A stretch of DNA of 64,000 nucleotides, taken from assembly GCF_900090285.1 (NCBI RefSeq), contig NZ_LT607754.1, forward strand, positions 4,924,001-4,988,000, read 5' to 3'. Shown here piece by piece: positions 8,150 through 15,787 of the stretch (its first letter is position 1; each line of letters begins with the position of its first letter). A model generated the notes under the pieces. That model did no database searches and was not told where the DNA came from. It saw only the letters and a list, made by a program, of their open reading frames with translations. Source of the stretch: Micromonospora inositola. Lineage in GTDB: Bacteria; Actinomycetota; Actinomycetes; Mycobacteriales; Micromonosporaceae. The translations under genes were made by a program, and so were the position numbers.

Positions 8150-9235
8150 TCACGGAAGCGCCAGCACCGCCTGGTGACCCAGATGGTCCGACGCCCACCG
8201 GCCGCCGGGGGTCCGCCGCTGCGTCCCGAACACCTCGCTGGCCACCGGCACCACCGTGCCGCGGACCATGACCATGTCGATCCGGTGCTCGACGTCGTCG
8301 GCCGGCTCGGTCAGGTCGTCGCCCAGCCCCGCGGTGTAGCCCGGGTCGCCGGGGTGCAGGATCGGCCAGGTGTCGACCATCCCACCGGCCACCAGTGCGA
8401 AGTAGGCGAGCCGGTTGTTCGGGTCGGGCAGCTCGGGCCCGCTGTTGAGATCACCGACCAGGATCAGCCGCCCGGGCACCTGTAGCGGCCCGCGCAGCAG
8501 TTCCTGTGCCTGCAGCAGCCGTACGCCGGGGTGGAACGCCTCCAGGTGGGTGTTGACGAACCGGAACGCCCGGCCGCCCACTACCGCGTCCACCGCCGTC
8601 CAGCCGCGCGTGCTGGTGGCGGTGCCACCGGTCGCGGCGAGCGGAAAGACCAGGTTGTTGACGTAGTTGCCCGACGAGGTGGCGGCCACCTTCACCCGGC
8701 CGCCGTGCCGTACCAGCACCACGTCCCGCATGGTGAGCCGGACGTCGAGCTGGTACGGCGTGCCGGCCGGGGCCTCCAGATCCGCCTCGTCGCGCACCAC
8801 GGCCACGTCGTACCGGTGACCGGACGCGTTCAGCTCGGTCACCAGCAGCGCCAGGTAGTCATACCGGACCGTGGTGGCCGGGGCCGGGTCGCCGAGCGGC
8901 CCGGTACGCCAGAGCGCCACCTCCTGCAGACCGACCAGATCGGGCTTGCGCTCGCGGATCTCCTCGGCGATCAGCGCCGCCCGGGCGGGGAAGTCGACCA
9001 GGTCCACATGGCCCAGCAGGGCCGCGTTGGCAGCCAGGAACGCCGGCAGGGTCGGTGCGGCGATCGACGGCGTGAGGTCCCCGCCCAGGTAGAGGTTGCG
9101 GGTCATCACAGCGACCTTGGGCCCGGCCTCCGCGTACGCCGGCGGGGCGACCAGCCCCAGGCTGGCCGCCACGATGGCGGCCGCGGCGACCAGCCGGGTC
9201 AGGCGTCGACGGTGCGAGGGGATGCTGCCGTCCAT
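8150..9235 (-). CDS. Secreted endonuclease/exonuclease/phosphatase-family hydrolase, copy B
   Basis: A 361-residue paralogue of copy A (1881-2960), similar along its full length. The signal peptide (RRRLTRLVAAAAIVAASLGL, then APPAYA-EAG) ends near residue 35. Catalytic blocks are intact: VMTRNLYLGGDL, LVGLQEVALW, NTHLEAFHPG, ILVGDLNSGPE and ASDHLGHQAVL. Differences are spread over the protein, so this is an old duplication, not a recent one. The two copies also share an upstream block (3004-3051 and 9279-9326), which suggests that the promoter was duplicated and kept. Substrate unknown; an extracellular nuclease or phosphodiesterase is most likely. Confidence 0.85.
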   Translation of the reverse strand: MDGSIPSHRRRLTRLVAAAAIVAASLGLVAPPAYAEAGPKVAVMTRNLYLGGDLTPSIAAPTLPAFLAANAALLGHVDLVDFPARAALIAEEIRERKPDLVGLQEVALWRTGPLGDPAPATTVRYDYLALLVTELNASGHRYDVAVVRDEADLEAPAGTPYQLDVRLTMRDVVLVRHGGRVKVAATSSGNYVNNLVFPLAATGGTATSTRGWTAVDAVVGGRAFRFVNTHLEAFHPGVRLLQAQELLRGPLQVPGRLILVGDLNSGPELPDPNNRLAYFALVAGGMVDTWPILHPGDPGYTAGLGDDLTEPADDVEHRIDMVMVRGTVVPVASEVFGTQRRTPGGRWASDHLGHQAVLALP

Positions 9236-9278
9236 GAATCTGGTCCTCTCCGGCCGGGTGTCCGCGTCGGTGCGAATG

Positions 9279-9326
9279 CTGCGTACGCTAACGCCGGCAG
9301 GACCATCGTGGACACCGCCGTTCGGG
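9279..9326 (-). promoter_or_regulatory. Conserved upstream block of EEP copy B
   Basis: Equal in length to 3004-3051 and identical at 41 of 48 positions. On the minus strand it contains CCCGAACGGCGG, CCACGAT and GGCGTTAGCGTACGCAG; TAGCGT is a possible -10. The dyad seen in copy A is not preserved here, so the dyad itself is probably not the conserved element. Confidence 0.55.
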
Positions 9327-9349
9327 TGCCCTCCCCTGGGCGGGGCGGG

Positions 9350-9763
9350 TCAGGCCTGGGTCCCGGCGATGTTGACCATCCAGTCGATGCCGAACCGGTC
9401 CGCGCACATGCCGAACTCGTCGCCCCACATCTGCTTCTCGAGCGGCATTGAGACGGTGCCACTCTCCGAGAGCTGCTTCCAGTACCCACGCAGCTCGTCG
9501 GCGTCGTCCCCGCTGAGGCTGATCGCGATGTTGTTGCCCGGCTGGTATTCCATCTCCGGCGGGGTGTCGGAGGCCATCAGCGTGAAGCCGCGGTCGGTCT
9601 CCAACATGGCGTGCATGACCTTGTCGGCCACGGTCGGATCCGGGTTGCCGAACTCGCCGAACGTGTTCAGCGTCAGGTTGCCGCCGAACACGTTCTGGTA
9701 GAACTCCATCGCCTGCCGCGCGTTGTCGCGGAAGCTGAGGTACGGGTTGAGTCGAGACGCCAT
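9350..9763 (-). CDS. PhnB-like VOC-family protein
   Basis: A 137-residue protein of the PhnB/YjdN-like branch of the vicinal-oxygen-chelate superfamily. Features in order: RLNPYLSFRDNARQAMEFYQNVFGG, then an FGEFGNPD loop, DKVMHAMLETDRGFTLMASDT, and at the end MWGDEFGMCADRFGIDWMVNIAG, the family's usual closing WGD..G...D.FG..W block. Function is not known for this branch despite the historical phn name. The start at 9761-9763 has AAGGAGGGCC upstream; the open frame continues upstream into the amidase gene region without homology. It follows the amidase gene in the same direction but a strong hairpin lies between. Confidence 0.85.
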   Translation of the reverse strand: MASRLNPYLSFRDNARQAMEFYQNVFGGNLTLNTFGEFGNPDPTVADKVMHAMLETDRGFTLMASDTPPEMEYQPGNNIAISLSGDDADELRGYWKQLSESGTVSMPLEKQMWGDEFGMCADRFGIDWMVNIAGTQA

Positions 9764-9765
9764 GA

Positions 9766-9795
9766 GGCCCTCCTTCGTCGTCTTTGACGAGGGCC
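9766..9795 (-). promoter_or_regulatory. Inverted repeat that could hide the ribosome site of the PhnB-like gene
   Basis: GGCCCTC and GAGGGCC form perfect seven-base arms around a 16-base loop. In the minus-strand message one arm contains part of the AAGGAGGG ribosome-binding site, ending three bases before the ATG. Folding would mask the site, so translation may be controlled or merely weak. Confidence 0.4.
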
Positions 9796-9861
9796 ATCGT
9801 CGCAGCCACGTACGACATGGACAACGACGCGCGACGGGTGAGTCGCGCGCCGTACGAGCGC

Positions 9862-9895
9862 GCGGTGGGGGTGGCGCCGTTGCCACCCCCACCGC
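9862..9895 (-). terminator. Hairpin terminator downstream of the amidase gene
   Basis: Perfect 14-base arms GCGGTGGGGGTGGC and GCCACCCCCACCGC around a six-base loop, 17 bases after the amidase stop codon. There is no long T tract, as is common for actinobacterial terminators. Confidence 0.7.
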
Positions 9896-9912
9896 TTCTC
9901 CGCGGCGCGTCG

Positions 9913-11046
9913 TCAGTTCTGCTGGAACGACTGACGCACCACACCACCCACCAGGGCACACCAGGTGGTGGTGCTGACCTTGCCGTTCGCGTCCAGGCCG
10001 TGCAGCTCCTGGAGGTCCTTGAGGGCCTTCTTGGTCACGTGGTCGAACTCGCCGGTGATCGCGACGTCGGCGTAGCCCTTGGAGTTGAGCATGAACTGCA
10101 CCGCGCTGACCGGGATGCCGGTGGCGTCCTTGTCCAGCTCCGGCGCGAGGGTCTCCCAGGTCGGCGCGGTGAGCGTGGCGTCGACGTCGACCGGGATGTT
10201 GTTCTGGTACTGCCAGTCCTGCACGGCCACCACGGTGGCAGCGTCGAAGACGCCGTTGACCGGGACGGGGTAGCCGCGGAAGGCGAGCAGGTACTGCGCG
10301 ACGCGGACGACCGGGCCGCCGACGAAGCGCCAGATGTCCGGCCAGCGGCGGGCCGGCACGTCGGCCAGGTCGGTGCCGAGCTTGGCGAAGACACGCCGGC
10401 GCAGGGTGGGGAACTCGCGGTAGAACATGGCGCCCGGGCACTGGGTGGCCCGGAAGTCCCAGTGGCCGAAGATGTCGTGGGCGTGCAGGCCGTACTGCTC
10501 GCAGACGGTGGTGCAGAGCTTGACCAGCGAATCGAGCAGCTCCTGCGGCGGGGTCTCGGTGACGTAGGTGCCCTCGTTCTCGATGCCGATGGCCCGGCCG
10601 TTCTCGCCCGGGCAGTGCGCCGAGATCATCTGCCGGTCGCCGGCCTGCAGCCGCTCCAGGCTGCCGTGCCGGCCCTCGAGAACGTGACCGCCGCGGCTGA
10701 CCGTGAAGTGCTGCCCGGTGTCCGACCAGTGGTTGACGTCCAGGTGCAGGTCCTGGCAGTCGCGGGCGAGCTGCTTGGCGTGTTCCTCCGAGTAGTCGGT
10801 GCTGTTCGGGAACGCCATGTGGTGCACGATGATCTTGTTGGTGGCGATCGCGCTGATCGACAGCGGGTCCGCCGGCGGGCGGGCCCCCCACTCGTCGCAG
10901 CTGATGATCCAGTCGAGGTCCGCCCCCGGTGCGGCATGCGCCGCGGCCGGGAAGGCGAGTTCGCTTCCGACGACCGCGACCGCGGCGGCGCCGAGTCCGG
11001 CTCGCAGCAGCGTACGGCGGTCCAGCTCGGGATGGTTGAAGTGCAC
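9913..11046 (-). CDS. Tat-exported N-acetylmuramoyl-L-alanine amidase with peptidoglycan-binding-like tail
   Basis: A 377-residue cell-wall hydrolase. The N-terminus LDRRTLLRAGLGAAAVAVVG with the twin arginines at residues 10-11 is a Tat signal, ending near AAAHA at about 38. The amidase_2/PGRP domain follows: CDEWGARPP, KIIVHHMAFPNS with the zinc His, ISAHCPGENGRAIGIENEG, and IFGHWDFRATQCPG with the second His and the Cys-Pro-Gly. Two peptidoglycan-binding-like repeats follow (FRGYPVPVNGVFDAATVVAVQDWQ and LNSKGYADVAITGEFDHVTKKAL). The GTG start at 11044-11046 was chosen because AGGAG lies six bases upstream; the upstream 67 codons of open frame are not protein-like. Confidence 0.9.
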   Translation of the reverse strand: MHFNHPELDRRTLLRAGLGAAAVAVVGSELAFPAAAHAAPGADLDWIISCDEWGARPPADPLSISAIATNKIIVHHMAFPNSTDYSEEHAKQLARDCQDLHLDVNHWSDTGQHFTVSRGGHVLEGRHGSLERLQAGDRQMISAHCPGENGRAIGIENEGTYVTETPPQELLDSLVKLCTTVCEQYGLHAHDIFGHWDFRATQCPGAMFYREFPTLRRRVFAKLGTDLADVPARRWPDIWRFVGGPVVRVAQYLLAFRGYPVPVNGVFDAATVVAVQDWQYQNNIPVDVDATLTAPTWETLAPELDKDATGIPVSAVQFMLNSKGYADVAITGEFDHVTKKALKDLQELHGLDANGKVSTTTWCALVGGVVRQSFQQN

Positions 11047-11249
11047 TGTCGTCTCCTTCGCGGCCGGGCGAGGATCAGCATGAAAAGGAACTTCAGATGC
11101 CGCGTGTGAGACGGAGGATATTGCCATCGATACGCAAGGCGCTAGGGGGTGAGTGGCAGGAATCAATCCCTGTCCGCCCGTCGCGAGCCGAAGGGACCGA
11201 ACTTCGGTGTTCCGGGTGCAGGCCGTTGCCGGACCGCGATGCTGCACGT

Positions 11250-11453
11250 ATGCGAGACGTAGCTGATGTGCCGATCGTGGGCGGACCGGCCGACGGACGG
11301 ACCGCCACCGTCGAACTGGACGAGCACGGCGAACCGCCGGCCGAGTTGCCTCCGGGCGACATCGACGCCGTGGGCGACGGCCTGTACGTGCGCTTGGCGG
11401 TCACCGGCTCCGGGCCGCCCTGGTCCTACCAGTGGCAGCCAGCGACCCGGTGA
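11250..11453 (+). CDS. Small hypothetical protein
   Basis: A possible 67-residue acidic protein, MRDVADVPIVGGPADGRT, then ELDEHGEPPAELPPG and ending WSYQWQPATR. The IVGGPADGRT opening is of a kind seen in small conserved actinobacterial proteins of unknown function. GATGCT lies six bases before the ATG, compatible with a leaderless message. No clear ribosome site. It lies divergent from the amidase and ends eight bases before the convergent SRPBCC gene. Could be spurious, but codon choice and the coherent protein favour it being real. Confidence 0.5.
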   Translation: MRDVADVPIVGGPADGRTATVELDEHGEPPAELPPGDIDAVGDGLYVRLAVTGSGPPWSYQWQPATR

Positions 11454-11460
11454 ACCCGGG

Positions 11461-11886
11461 CTAGCGGCTGTTCTCGAGGAGTCTCTTGAGGTTCTGGTAG
11501 CTGGTCGGTGCCTCCTGCCGCGCCTGCCGGCGCACCAGCGGCACCAGCGGCACACCGATCCCGTGGCCCTCGAAGTCGAGCGTGAACGTCACTCGGGACC
11601 GGGTGCCGTCCTCGATCGGCTCCACAGTGACAGTGGCGTGCGGACGGATGGGCCCGTCGATGCCCCGGGCGGCCCAGCTGTGCGGCGGATCGTTCCGGTT
11701 GATCTGCTGGCTCATCGTGCGCTCGGCACCCCTGATCCTCCGGGTGGTGGTGAACCGTGAGCCGTCGAGAAGGTGCACCCGCACCACATCGTGCTGCCAC
11801 TCGGCGAAACGCGACGGATCGGTGGCGTAGGCGAAGACCTCCTCCGGCGGACGTGCGATCTCGATCGTGGAAACCAGCGGTGCCAT
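11461..11886 (-). CDS. SRPBCC-family (polyketide cyclase/dehydrase-like) protein
   Basis: A 141-residue START-like fold protein with a hydrophobic ligand pocket. The opening STIEIARPPEEVFAYATDPSRFAEWQ is diagnostic; RVTFTLDFEGHGIGVPLVPLV matches the long strand and last helix, and ENSR ends the protein. Substrate unknown; such proteins bind lipids or aromatic compounds. It is divergent from the ECF sigma gene at 11961, with 74 bases between the starts, so the two may share a control region. Confidence 0.85.
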   Translation of the reverse strand: MAPLVSTIEIARPPEEVFAYATDPSRFAEWQHDVVRVHLLDGSRFTTTRRIRGAERTMSQQINRNDPPHSWAARGIDGPIRPHATVTVEPIEDGTRSRVTFTLDFEGHGIGVPLVPLVRRQARQEAPTSYQNLKRLLENSR

Positions 11887-11960
11887 GGCGCCCCTCCCTG
11901 TTACCTGTTCCTGCTCGCAACCGTCAGTGGTAGGACGAAGAGCGCGGCGGAAGGGTAACG

Positions 11961-12797
11961 GTGGACGAATTCGAGGCGCACCGAGGTCACCTGCAGGCGG
12001 TGGCCTACCGCATGCTCGGCTCGCGAAGCGAAGCCGACGACGCGGTCCAGGAGGCGTGGGTGCGGACGGCCCGGGCGGACACCAGCGAAGTCCAGAATGC
12101 CGGCGCCTGGCTCACCACCGTGGTGGCGCGCGTGTGCCTGGACATGCTGCGGTCGCGTACGGCACGTCGGGAGGTTTCCCACGCCGCACCGTGCCCCGTC
12201 GACGGCCCGGACCCGGAGCAGGAGGCGGTGCTGGCCGACTCGGTCGGGCTCGCCCTGCTGGTCGTGCTGGACACGTTGACGCCCGCGGAACGCTTGGCGT
12301 TCGTCCTGCACGACATTTTCGCCGTGCCCTACCGCGAGATCGCACCGATCGTCGGACGCTCGACCGACGCGACGAAGATGCTCGCCAGTCGCGCACGTCA
12401 CCGGGTGCGGGCCGCCGAGATACCCGACAGCGATCCAGCCCGGCAGCGGAAGGCCGTCGATGCGTTCCTCGTCGCCTCGCGCGACGGCGACTTCGCGGCG
12501 CTGCTCAACCTGCTCCACCCTGAGGTCAGCGTCAGCGCAGACGGCTTCGCGGCGCCCTCGGGGAGCCCGATACGCCTGCGCGGTGCCGGTGCCGTCGCCC
12601 GACAGGCGTTGTTGTTCTCGCACCGGGCCGAGCATGCCCAGGTCGGGCTCGTCGACGGCGCCCCGGCGCTCCTGGTGAAACCCCATGGACGTCTCGTCAC
12701 GGTGATGACCTTCGAGATCAGCCACGACAAGATCACGGCGATCGAGGTGATCGCCGAGCCGCAGCGCCTGGGCCGACTCGCCGTCGAAGCCGGTTGA
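11961..12797 (+). CDS. ECF sigma factor with SnoaL-like C-terminal domain (ECF41/SigJ-like)
   Basis: A 278-residue sigma-70-family factor. Region 2 spans about residues 5-70 (HLQAVAYRMLGSRSEADDAVQEAWV), region 4 about 110-160 (LTPAERLAFVLHDIFAVPYREIAPIVGRSTDATKML), and a C-terminal SnoaL_2-like domain about 165-278. In ECF41 factors this tail acts in place of a separate anti-sigma factor. The usual DGGGR motif is replaced here by DGFAA, so its control may differ. GTG start at 11961 with GGAAGGGTAACG upstream. ECF41 genes often sit beside oxidoreductases or small-molecule enzymes; here the divergent neighbour is an SRPBCC protein. Confidence 0.85.
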   Translation: MDEFEAHRGHLQAVAYRMLGSRSEADDAVQEAWVRTARADTSEVQNAGAWLTTVVARVCLDMLRSRTARREVSHAAPCPVDGPDPEQEAVLADSVGLALLVVLDTLTPAERLAFVLHDIFAVPYREIAPIVGRSTDATKMLASRARHRVRAAEIPDSDPARQRKAVDAFLVASRDGDFAALLNLLHPEVSVSADGFAAPSGSPIRLRGAGAVARQALLFSHRAEHAQVGLVDGAPALLVKPHGRLVTVMTFEISHDKITAIEVIAEPQRLGRLAVEAG

Positions 12798-12806
12798 GCG
12801 TGGTTG

Positions 12807-12817
12807 GAAACGTTTTC
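12807..12817. promoter_or_regulatory. LacI-family operator O1
   Basis: GAAACGTTTTC, centred on AACGTT, matches the LacI/CcpA-class half-site arrangement. It lies upstream of the -35 of the lacI promoter. It is the least perfect of three copies in this promoter region. Confidence 0.6.
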
Positions 12818-12828
12818 GTAACGAGCCC

Positions 12829-12858
12829 TTGACCTGACCGTCGGCTCAGGCGCAGACT
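12829..12858 (+). promoter_or_regulatory. Promoter of the LacI-controlled operon
   Basis: TTGACC (12829-12834) and CAGACT (12853-12858) form a -35/-10 pair with an 18-base spacer. The predicted start of transcription near 12865 falls inside operator O2, and O1 lies just upstream, so a bound repressor would cover the promoter from both sides. Confidence 0.6.
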
Positions 12859-12861
12859 CCC

Positions 12862-12873
12862 GGAAACGTTTAC
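12862..12873. promoter_or_regulatory. LacI-family operator O2
   Basis: GGAAACGTTTAC, one base short of the perfect dyad found at O3, over the likely transcription start. Its centre is 56 bases from that of O1 and 44 bases from that of O3. Confidence 0.7.
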
Positions 12874-12898
12874 AGCAATCAGCGGGAGGTGTCGGGGC

Positions 12899-13978
12899 GT
12901 GGGTCGTAAACGTTTACAGGAGTCGGCCGACGGCCGGCCCACCGTGCACACCGTCGCCGCCCGCGCCGGCGTCTCCATCGCCTCCGCCTCGCGGGTGCTC
13001 AACGGGGTCGGCGGCAGCCCGGAGACCATCCGCAAGGTCCGGGCGGCCGCGGCCGAGGTCGGGTACGTGCCCAACGCCATCGCCCGCTCGCTCCAGTCGC
13101 AGCGCACCGGCCTGATCGCGCTCGCCGTCGAGGACATCGGCAACCCGGTGTACGTCGAGATGATGCGCGCCATCGAGTCGGTGGTCGCCGCCTCCGGCCG
13201 GCAGCTGCTGGTGCACGCCACCGGCGGTCAGATCGCCAACGAGACCGCGCTGTTGCGCCGGCTCGCCCACCGCTACGTCGACGGGATGATCGTCTCGCCG
13301 ATCCGGGTCACCGACGACCACCTCGCGGCCCTGGTCGACAGCCCGGTGCCGGTGGTGGTGGTCGGCCAGCTGGGCGCCGACGCGCCGGTCGACAACGTCC
13401 GCACCGACTCGCGCGCCGGGGTGGGGTTGGCGGTCGACCACCTGGTCGCCGCCGGACGCCGGCGGATCGGCTTCGTCAACGGCCCGCTCGACACCGTTCC
13501 CGGCGCCGCCCGCGACGCCGGCTTCCGGGTCGCCCTCGCCGGGCACCGCATCGACCTCGACGAGCGCCTGGTCGAGGTCGGCGACTTCCGGTACGCCGCC
13601 GGCCGTGCCGCCACCGAGCGCCTGCTCGCCCGGGCCCGACCCGACGCGCTGGTCTGCGCCAACGACCTGATCGCCGTCGGGGCGCTGCACGCCCTGCTCG
13701 CCGCCGGCCACCGGGTCCCCGGGGACGTGGCGGTGGTCGGCATGGACGACACCGAGCTGGCCCGGATGATGTTCCCGCAGTTGTCCAGCGTCTCCCTCGG
13801 CTCCGCCGAGCGCGGTCACCGCGCCGCCGAGCTGCTGCTGCAACGCATCGCCGACCCGAGCCTGCCGCCGCGCCGCGAGCAGGTCCCGCCGAGCCTCGCC
13901 GTCCGCGCTTCCAGCGCCGCGGATGACATGACCGACCCGAACCTGCCCGCGCCGCGTACCCCGGAGGTGACCGCATGA
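12899..13978 (+). CDS. LacI-family repressor of the ADP-ribosylglycohydrolase/sugar operon
   Basis: A 359-residue regulator. The helix-turn-helix is at about residues 17-36 (HTVAARAGVSIASASRVLNG), the hinge follows (YVPNAIARSLQSQRTGLIAL), and the periplasmic-binding-protein-like domain fills 60-340 with ALVCANDLIAVGALHAL and VVGMDDTELARMMFPQLSSV. GTG start at 12899, with GGGAGG nine bases upstream. Codons 3-7 contain operator O3, so the gene is very likely autorepressed. That operator forces a TTA leucine codon at position 6, rare in such genomes. First gene of the operon; its stop overlaps the next start (ATGA). A ribose- or glycoside-like inducer is likely. Confidence 0.9.
   Translation: MGRKRLQESADGRPTVHTVAARAGVSIASASRVLNGVGGSPETIRKVRAAAAEVGYVPNAIARSLQSQRTGLIALAVEDIGNPVYVEMMRAIESVVAASGRQLLVHATGGQIANETALLRRLAHRYVDGMIVSPIRVTDDHLAALVDSPVPVVVVGQLGADAPVDNVRTDSRAGVGLAVDHLVAAGRRRIGFVNGPLDTVPGAARDAGFRVALAGHRIDLDERLVEVGDFRYAAGRAATERLLARARPDALVCANDLIAVGALHALLAAGHRVPGDVAVVGMDDTELARMMFPQLSSVSLGSAERGHRAAELLLQRIADPSLPPRREQVPPSLAVRASSAADDMTDPNLPAPRTPEVTA
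12906..12917. promoter_or_regulatory. LacI-family operator O3 inside the lacI coding region
   Basis: GTAAACGTTTAC is a perfect 12-base dyad lying within codons 3-7 of the repressor gene. It is the best of the three copies and can block elongation or loop with O1 and O2. Confidence 0.75.
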
Positions 13979-14910
13979 CGACCGTGGCCGAACGGCCGGA
14001 CGTCGACCGCACCGGCAGCGGCCCGCGCCCGGCCCGGTCCCGATCCGACCGGATGGGCATCTACCTGCTGCTGCTCCCGTCGCTGCTGCCGATCGTGGTG
14101 CTGTCGGTGTTTCCGCTGCTGCGCGGCATCTACCTCGGCTTCACCGACGCCCGCGCCGGCCGCCACGTCGAGGTGAGCTTCACCGGGCTGGCCAACTACC
14201 GGGAGCTGCTCGGCGACGAGCTGTTCTGGAACTCGTTCAAGATCGGCCTGCTCTGGGCGGTCGGCGTGACGGTGCTGCAGTTCCTGCTCGCCCTCGGGCT
14301 GGCCCTGCTGCTCAACCAGCAGCTGCGCTTCCGGGGCGCGGCCCGGGTGCTCGCCGTGGTGCCCTGGGCCATGCCCCCGGTGGTGGTCGGCATCCTGTGG
14401 AAGCTGGTCTACCACCCGGACGCCGGCCTGCTCAACGAGTTCTTCCACCGGGTCGGCGCGGACGGAATGCGCACCAACTGGCTCGGCGACTTCAGCACCG
14501 CCCTGCCGGCCGTGATCATCGTGGGCGTCTGGGCCGGCATGCCGCAGACCACCGTCGTACTGCTGGCGGGGTTGCAGGGCGTGCCGCGCGAGCTGCACGA
14601 GGCGGCCGCGGTGGACGGCGCCGGCACCTGGCACCGGTTCCGCAACGTCACGCTGCCCGCCCTCGCGCCGGTGATCGTCGCGATCACCTCGCTGGACTTC
14701 ATCTGGAACTTCAACTCGTTCGGCCTGGTCTACGTGCTGACCGCGGGCGGGCCGGGCGGCAAGACGATGCTGCCGATGCTCTTCGCCTACGAGGAGGCGT
14801 TCCGCTACGGCAACTACGGCTACGCCGCCGCGCTCGGCAACGTCATGGTCGTGATCATCGTCGCGCTGCTCGCGATCTACCTGCGGCGCCGACTCCGGGA
14901 GGCGAACTGA
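13975..14910 (+). CDS. Sugar ABC transporter permease (MalF-type)
   Basis: A 311-residue inner-membrane permease with about six membrane segments, the first near residues 25-47 (YLLLLPSLLPIVVLSVFPLL). The EAA loop that docks the ATPase is visible as ELHEAAAVDGAGTWHRFRNVTLPAL near residue 205. Residues 1-20 are a polar cytoplasmic tail. Start overlaps the lacI stop by four bases, so translation is coupled. Works with the permease at 14912 and the binding protein at 15788 to import a carbohydrate; no ATPase gene is present in the operon, as is usual for actinobacterial CUT1 importers that share MsiK. Confidence 0.92.
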   Translation: MTTVAERPDVDRTGSGPRPARSRSDRMGIYLLLLPSLLPIVVLSVFPLLRGIYLGFTDARAGRHVEVSFTGLANYRELLGDELFWNSFKIGLLWAVGVTVLQFLLALGLALLLNQQLRFRGAARVLAVVPWAMPPVVVGILWKLVYHPDAGLLNEFFHRVGADGMRTNWLGDFSTALPAVIIVGVWAGMPQTTVVLLAGLQGVPRELHEAAAVDGAGTWHRFRNVTLPALAPVIVAITSLDFIWNFNSFGLVYVLTAGGPGGKTMLPMLFAYEEAFRYGNYGYAAALGNVMVVIIVALLAIYLRRRLREAN

Positions 14911-14911
14911 C

Positions 14912-15751
14912 ATGTTCGGAAAGCCGAGCCGCACCGGGCGGACACTGCAGTACGTCGCCCTGACCGGCTACCTGATCTTCCTGGGGTTCCCGCTGGTCTG
15001 GCTGGTCTCCACCGCCTTCAAGCCGCCCCGGGAACTGGTCCAGCTGCACCCCACGCTGATCCCCACCAACCCGACGGTGCAGAACTTCGTGCAGGCCTTC
15101 ACCGAGCAGGAACTCGGCCGGGCCGCGCTGAACAGCCTCCAGGTCTCGCTCGCCTCGGCGGTGCTCACCGTGCTGATCGCGCTGCCCGCCTCGTACGCGC
15201 TGGCCCGGTTCAAGACGAAGCTCGGCACCGCGGCGCTGGGCTGGGTGCTGCTGTCCCAGCTGTTCCCGTTCGTGCTGCTGATCATTCCGATCTTCCTGAT
15301 CCTGCGCGAGGTCGGGCTGGCCAACAGCCACGCCGGGCTGGTGCTGATCTACGTGGTCTGGGCGCTGCCGTTCGCGCTGTGGATGCTGCAGGGCTTCGTC
15401 CGCAACATCCCGCGCGAGCTGGAGGAGGCGGCCAGCGTCGACGGCGCCAGCCGCCTGCAGATCCTGCGCCGGGTGGTCTTCCCGCTGCTCGCGCCGGGCC
15501 TCGTCGCCACCGCGCTGTTCTCCTTCATCTCCGCGTGGAACGAGTTCTTCTTCGCCCTCGTCCTGCTCAAGACCCCCGAGCTGGCCACCCTGCCGGTCAC
15601 CCTGGCCCGGTTCGTCGGCATCGAGGGCACCGCCCGGCTCGGCCCCCTCGCCGCCGGATCCCTGCTGGCCACCCTGCCCAGCCTGATCTTCTTCGCGTTC
15701 ATGCAACGCCGGCTCTCGTCCGGGTCGCTCGCCGGCGCGGTCAAGGGCTGA
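14912..15751 (+). CDS. Sugar ABC transporter permease (MalG-type)
   Basis: A 279-residue second permease. Six membrane segments, the first at about 12-34 (YVALTGYLIFLGFPLVWLV), followed by the long extracytoplasmic loop typical of MalG types (AFKPPRELVQLHPTLIPTNPTVQNF). The EAA loop ELEEAASVDGASRLQILRRVVFPLL is near residue 170. One base separates it from the upstream stop. The last residues SGSLAGAVKG match the usual C-terminal end of this group. Forms the membrane channel with the protein at 13975. Confidence 0.92.
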   Translation: MFGKPSRTGRTLQYVALTGYLIFLGFPLVWLVSTAFKPPRELVQLHPTLIPTNPTVQNFVQAFTEQELGRAALNSLQVSLASAVLTVLIALPASYALARFKTKLGTAALGWVLLSQLFPFVLLIIPIFLILREVGLANSHAGLVLIYVVWALPFALWMLQGFVRNIPRELEEAASVDGASRLQILRRVVFPLLAPGLVATALFSFISAWNEFFFALVLLKTPELATLPVTLARFVGIEGTARLGPLAAGSLLATLPSLIFFAFMQRRLSSGSLAGAVKG

Positions 15752-15787
15752 CACCGTCCCCCACCCACCACCAAGGAGGAAACCCCC

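Noticed and set aside
9350..10891. A 513-codon open frame covering the PhnB-like gene and antisense parts of the amidase region
   Set aside because: Only the last 137 codons match a family; the upstream part is the amidase gene in another frame and has no protein character.
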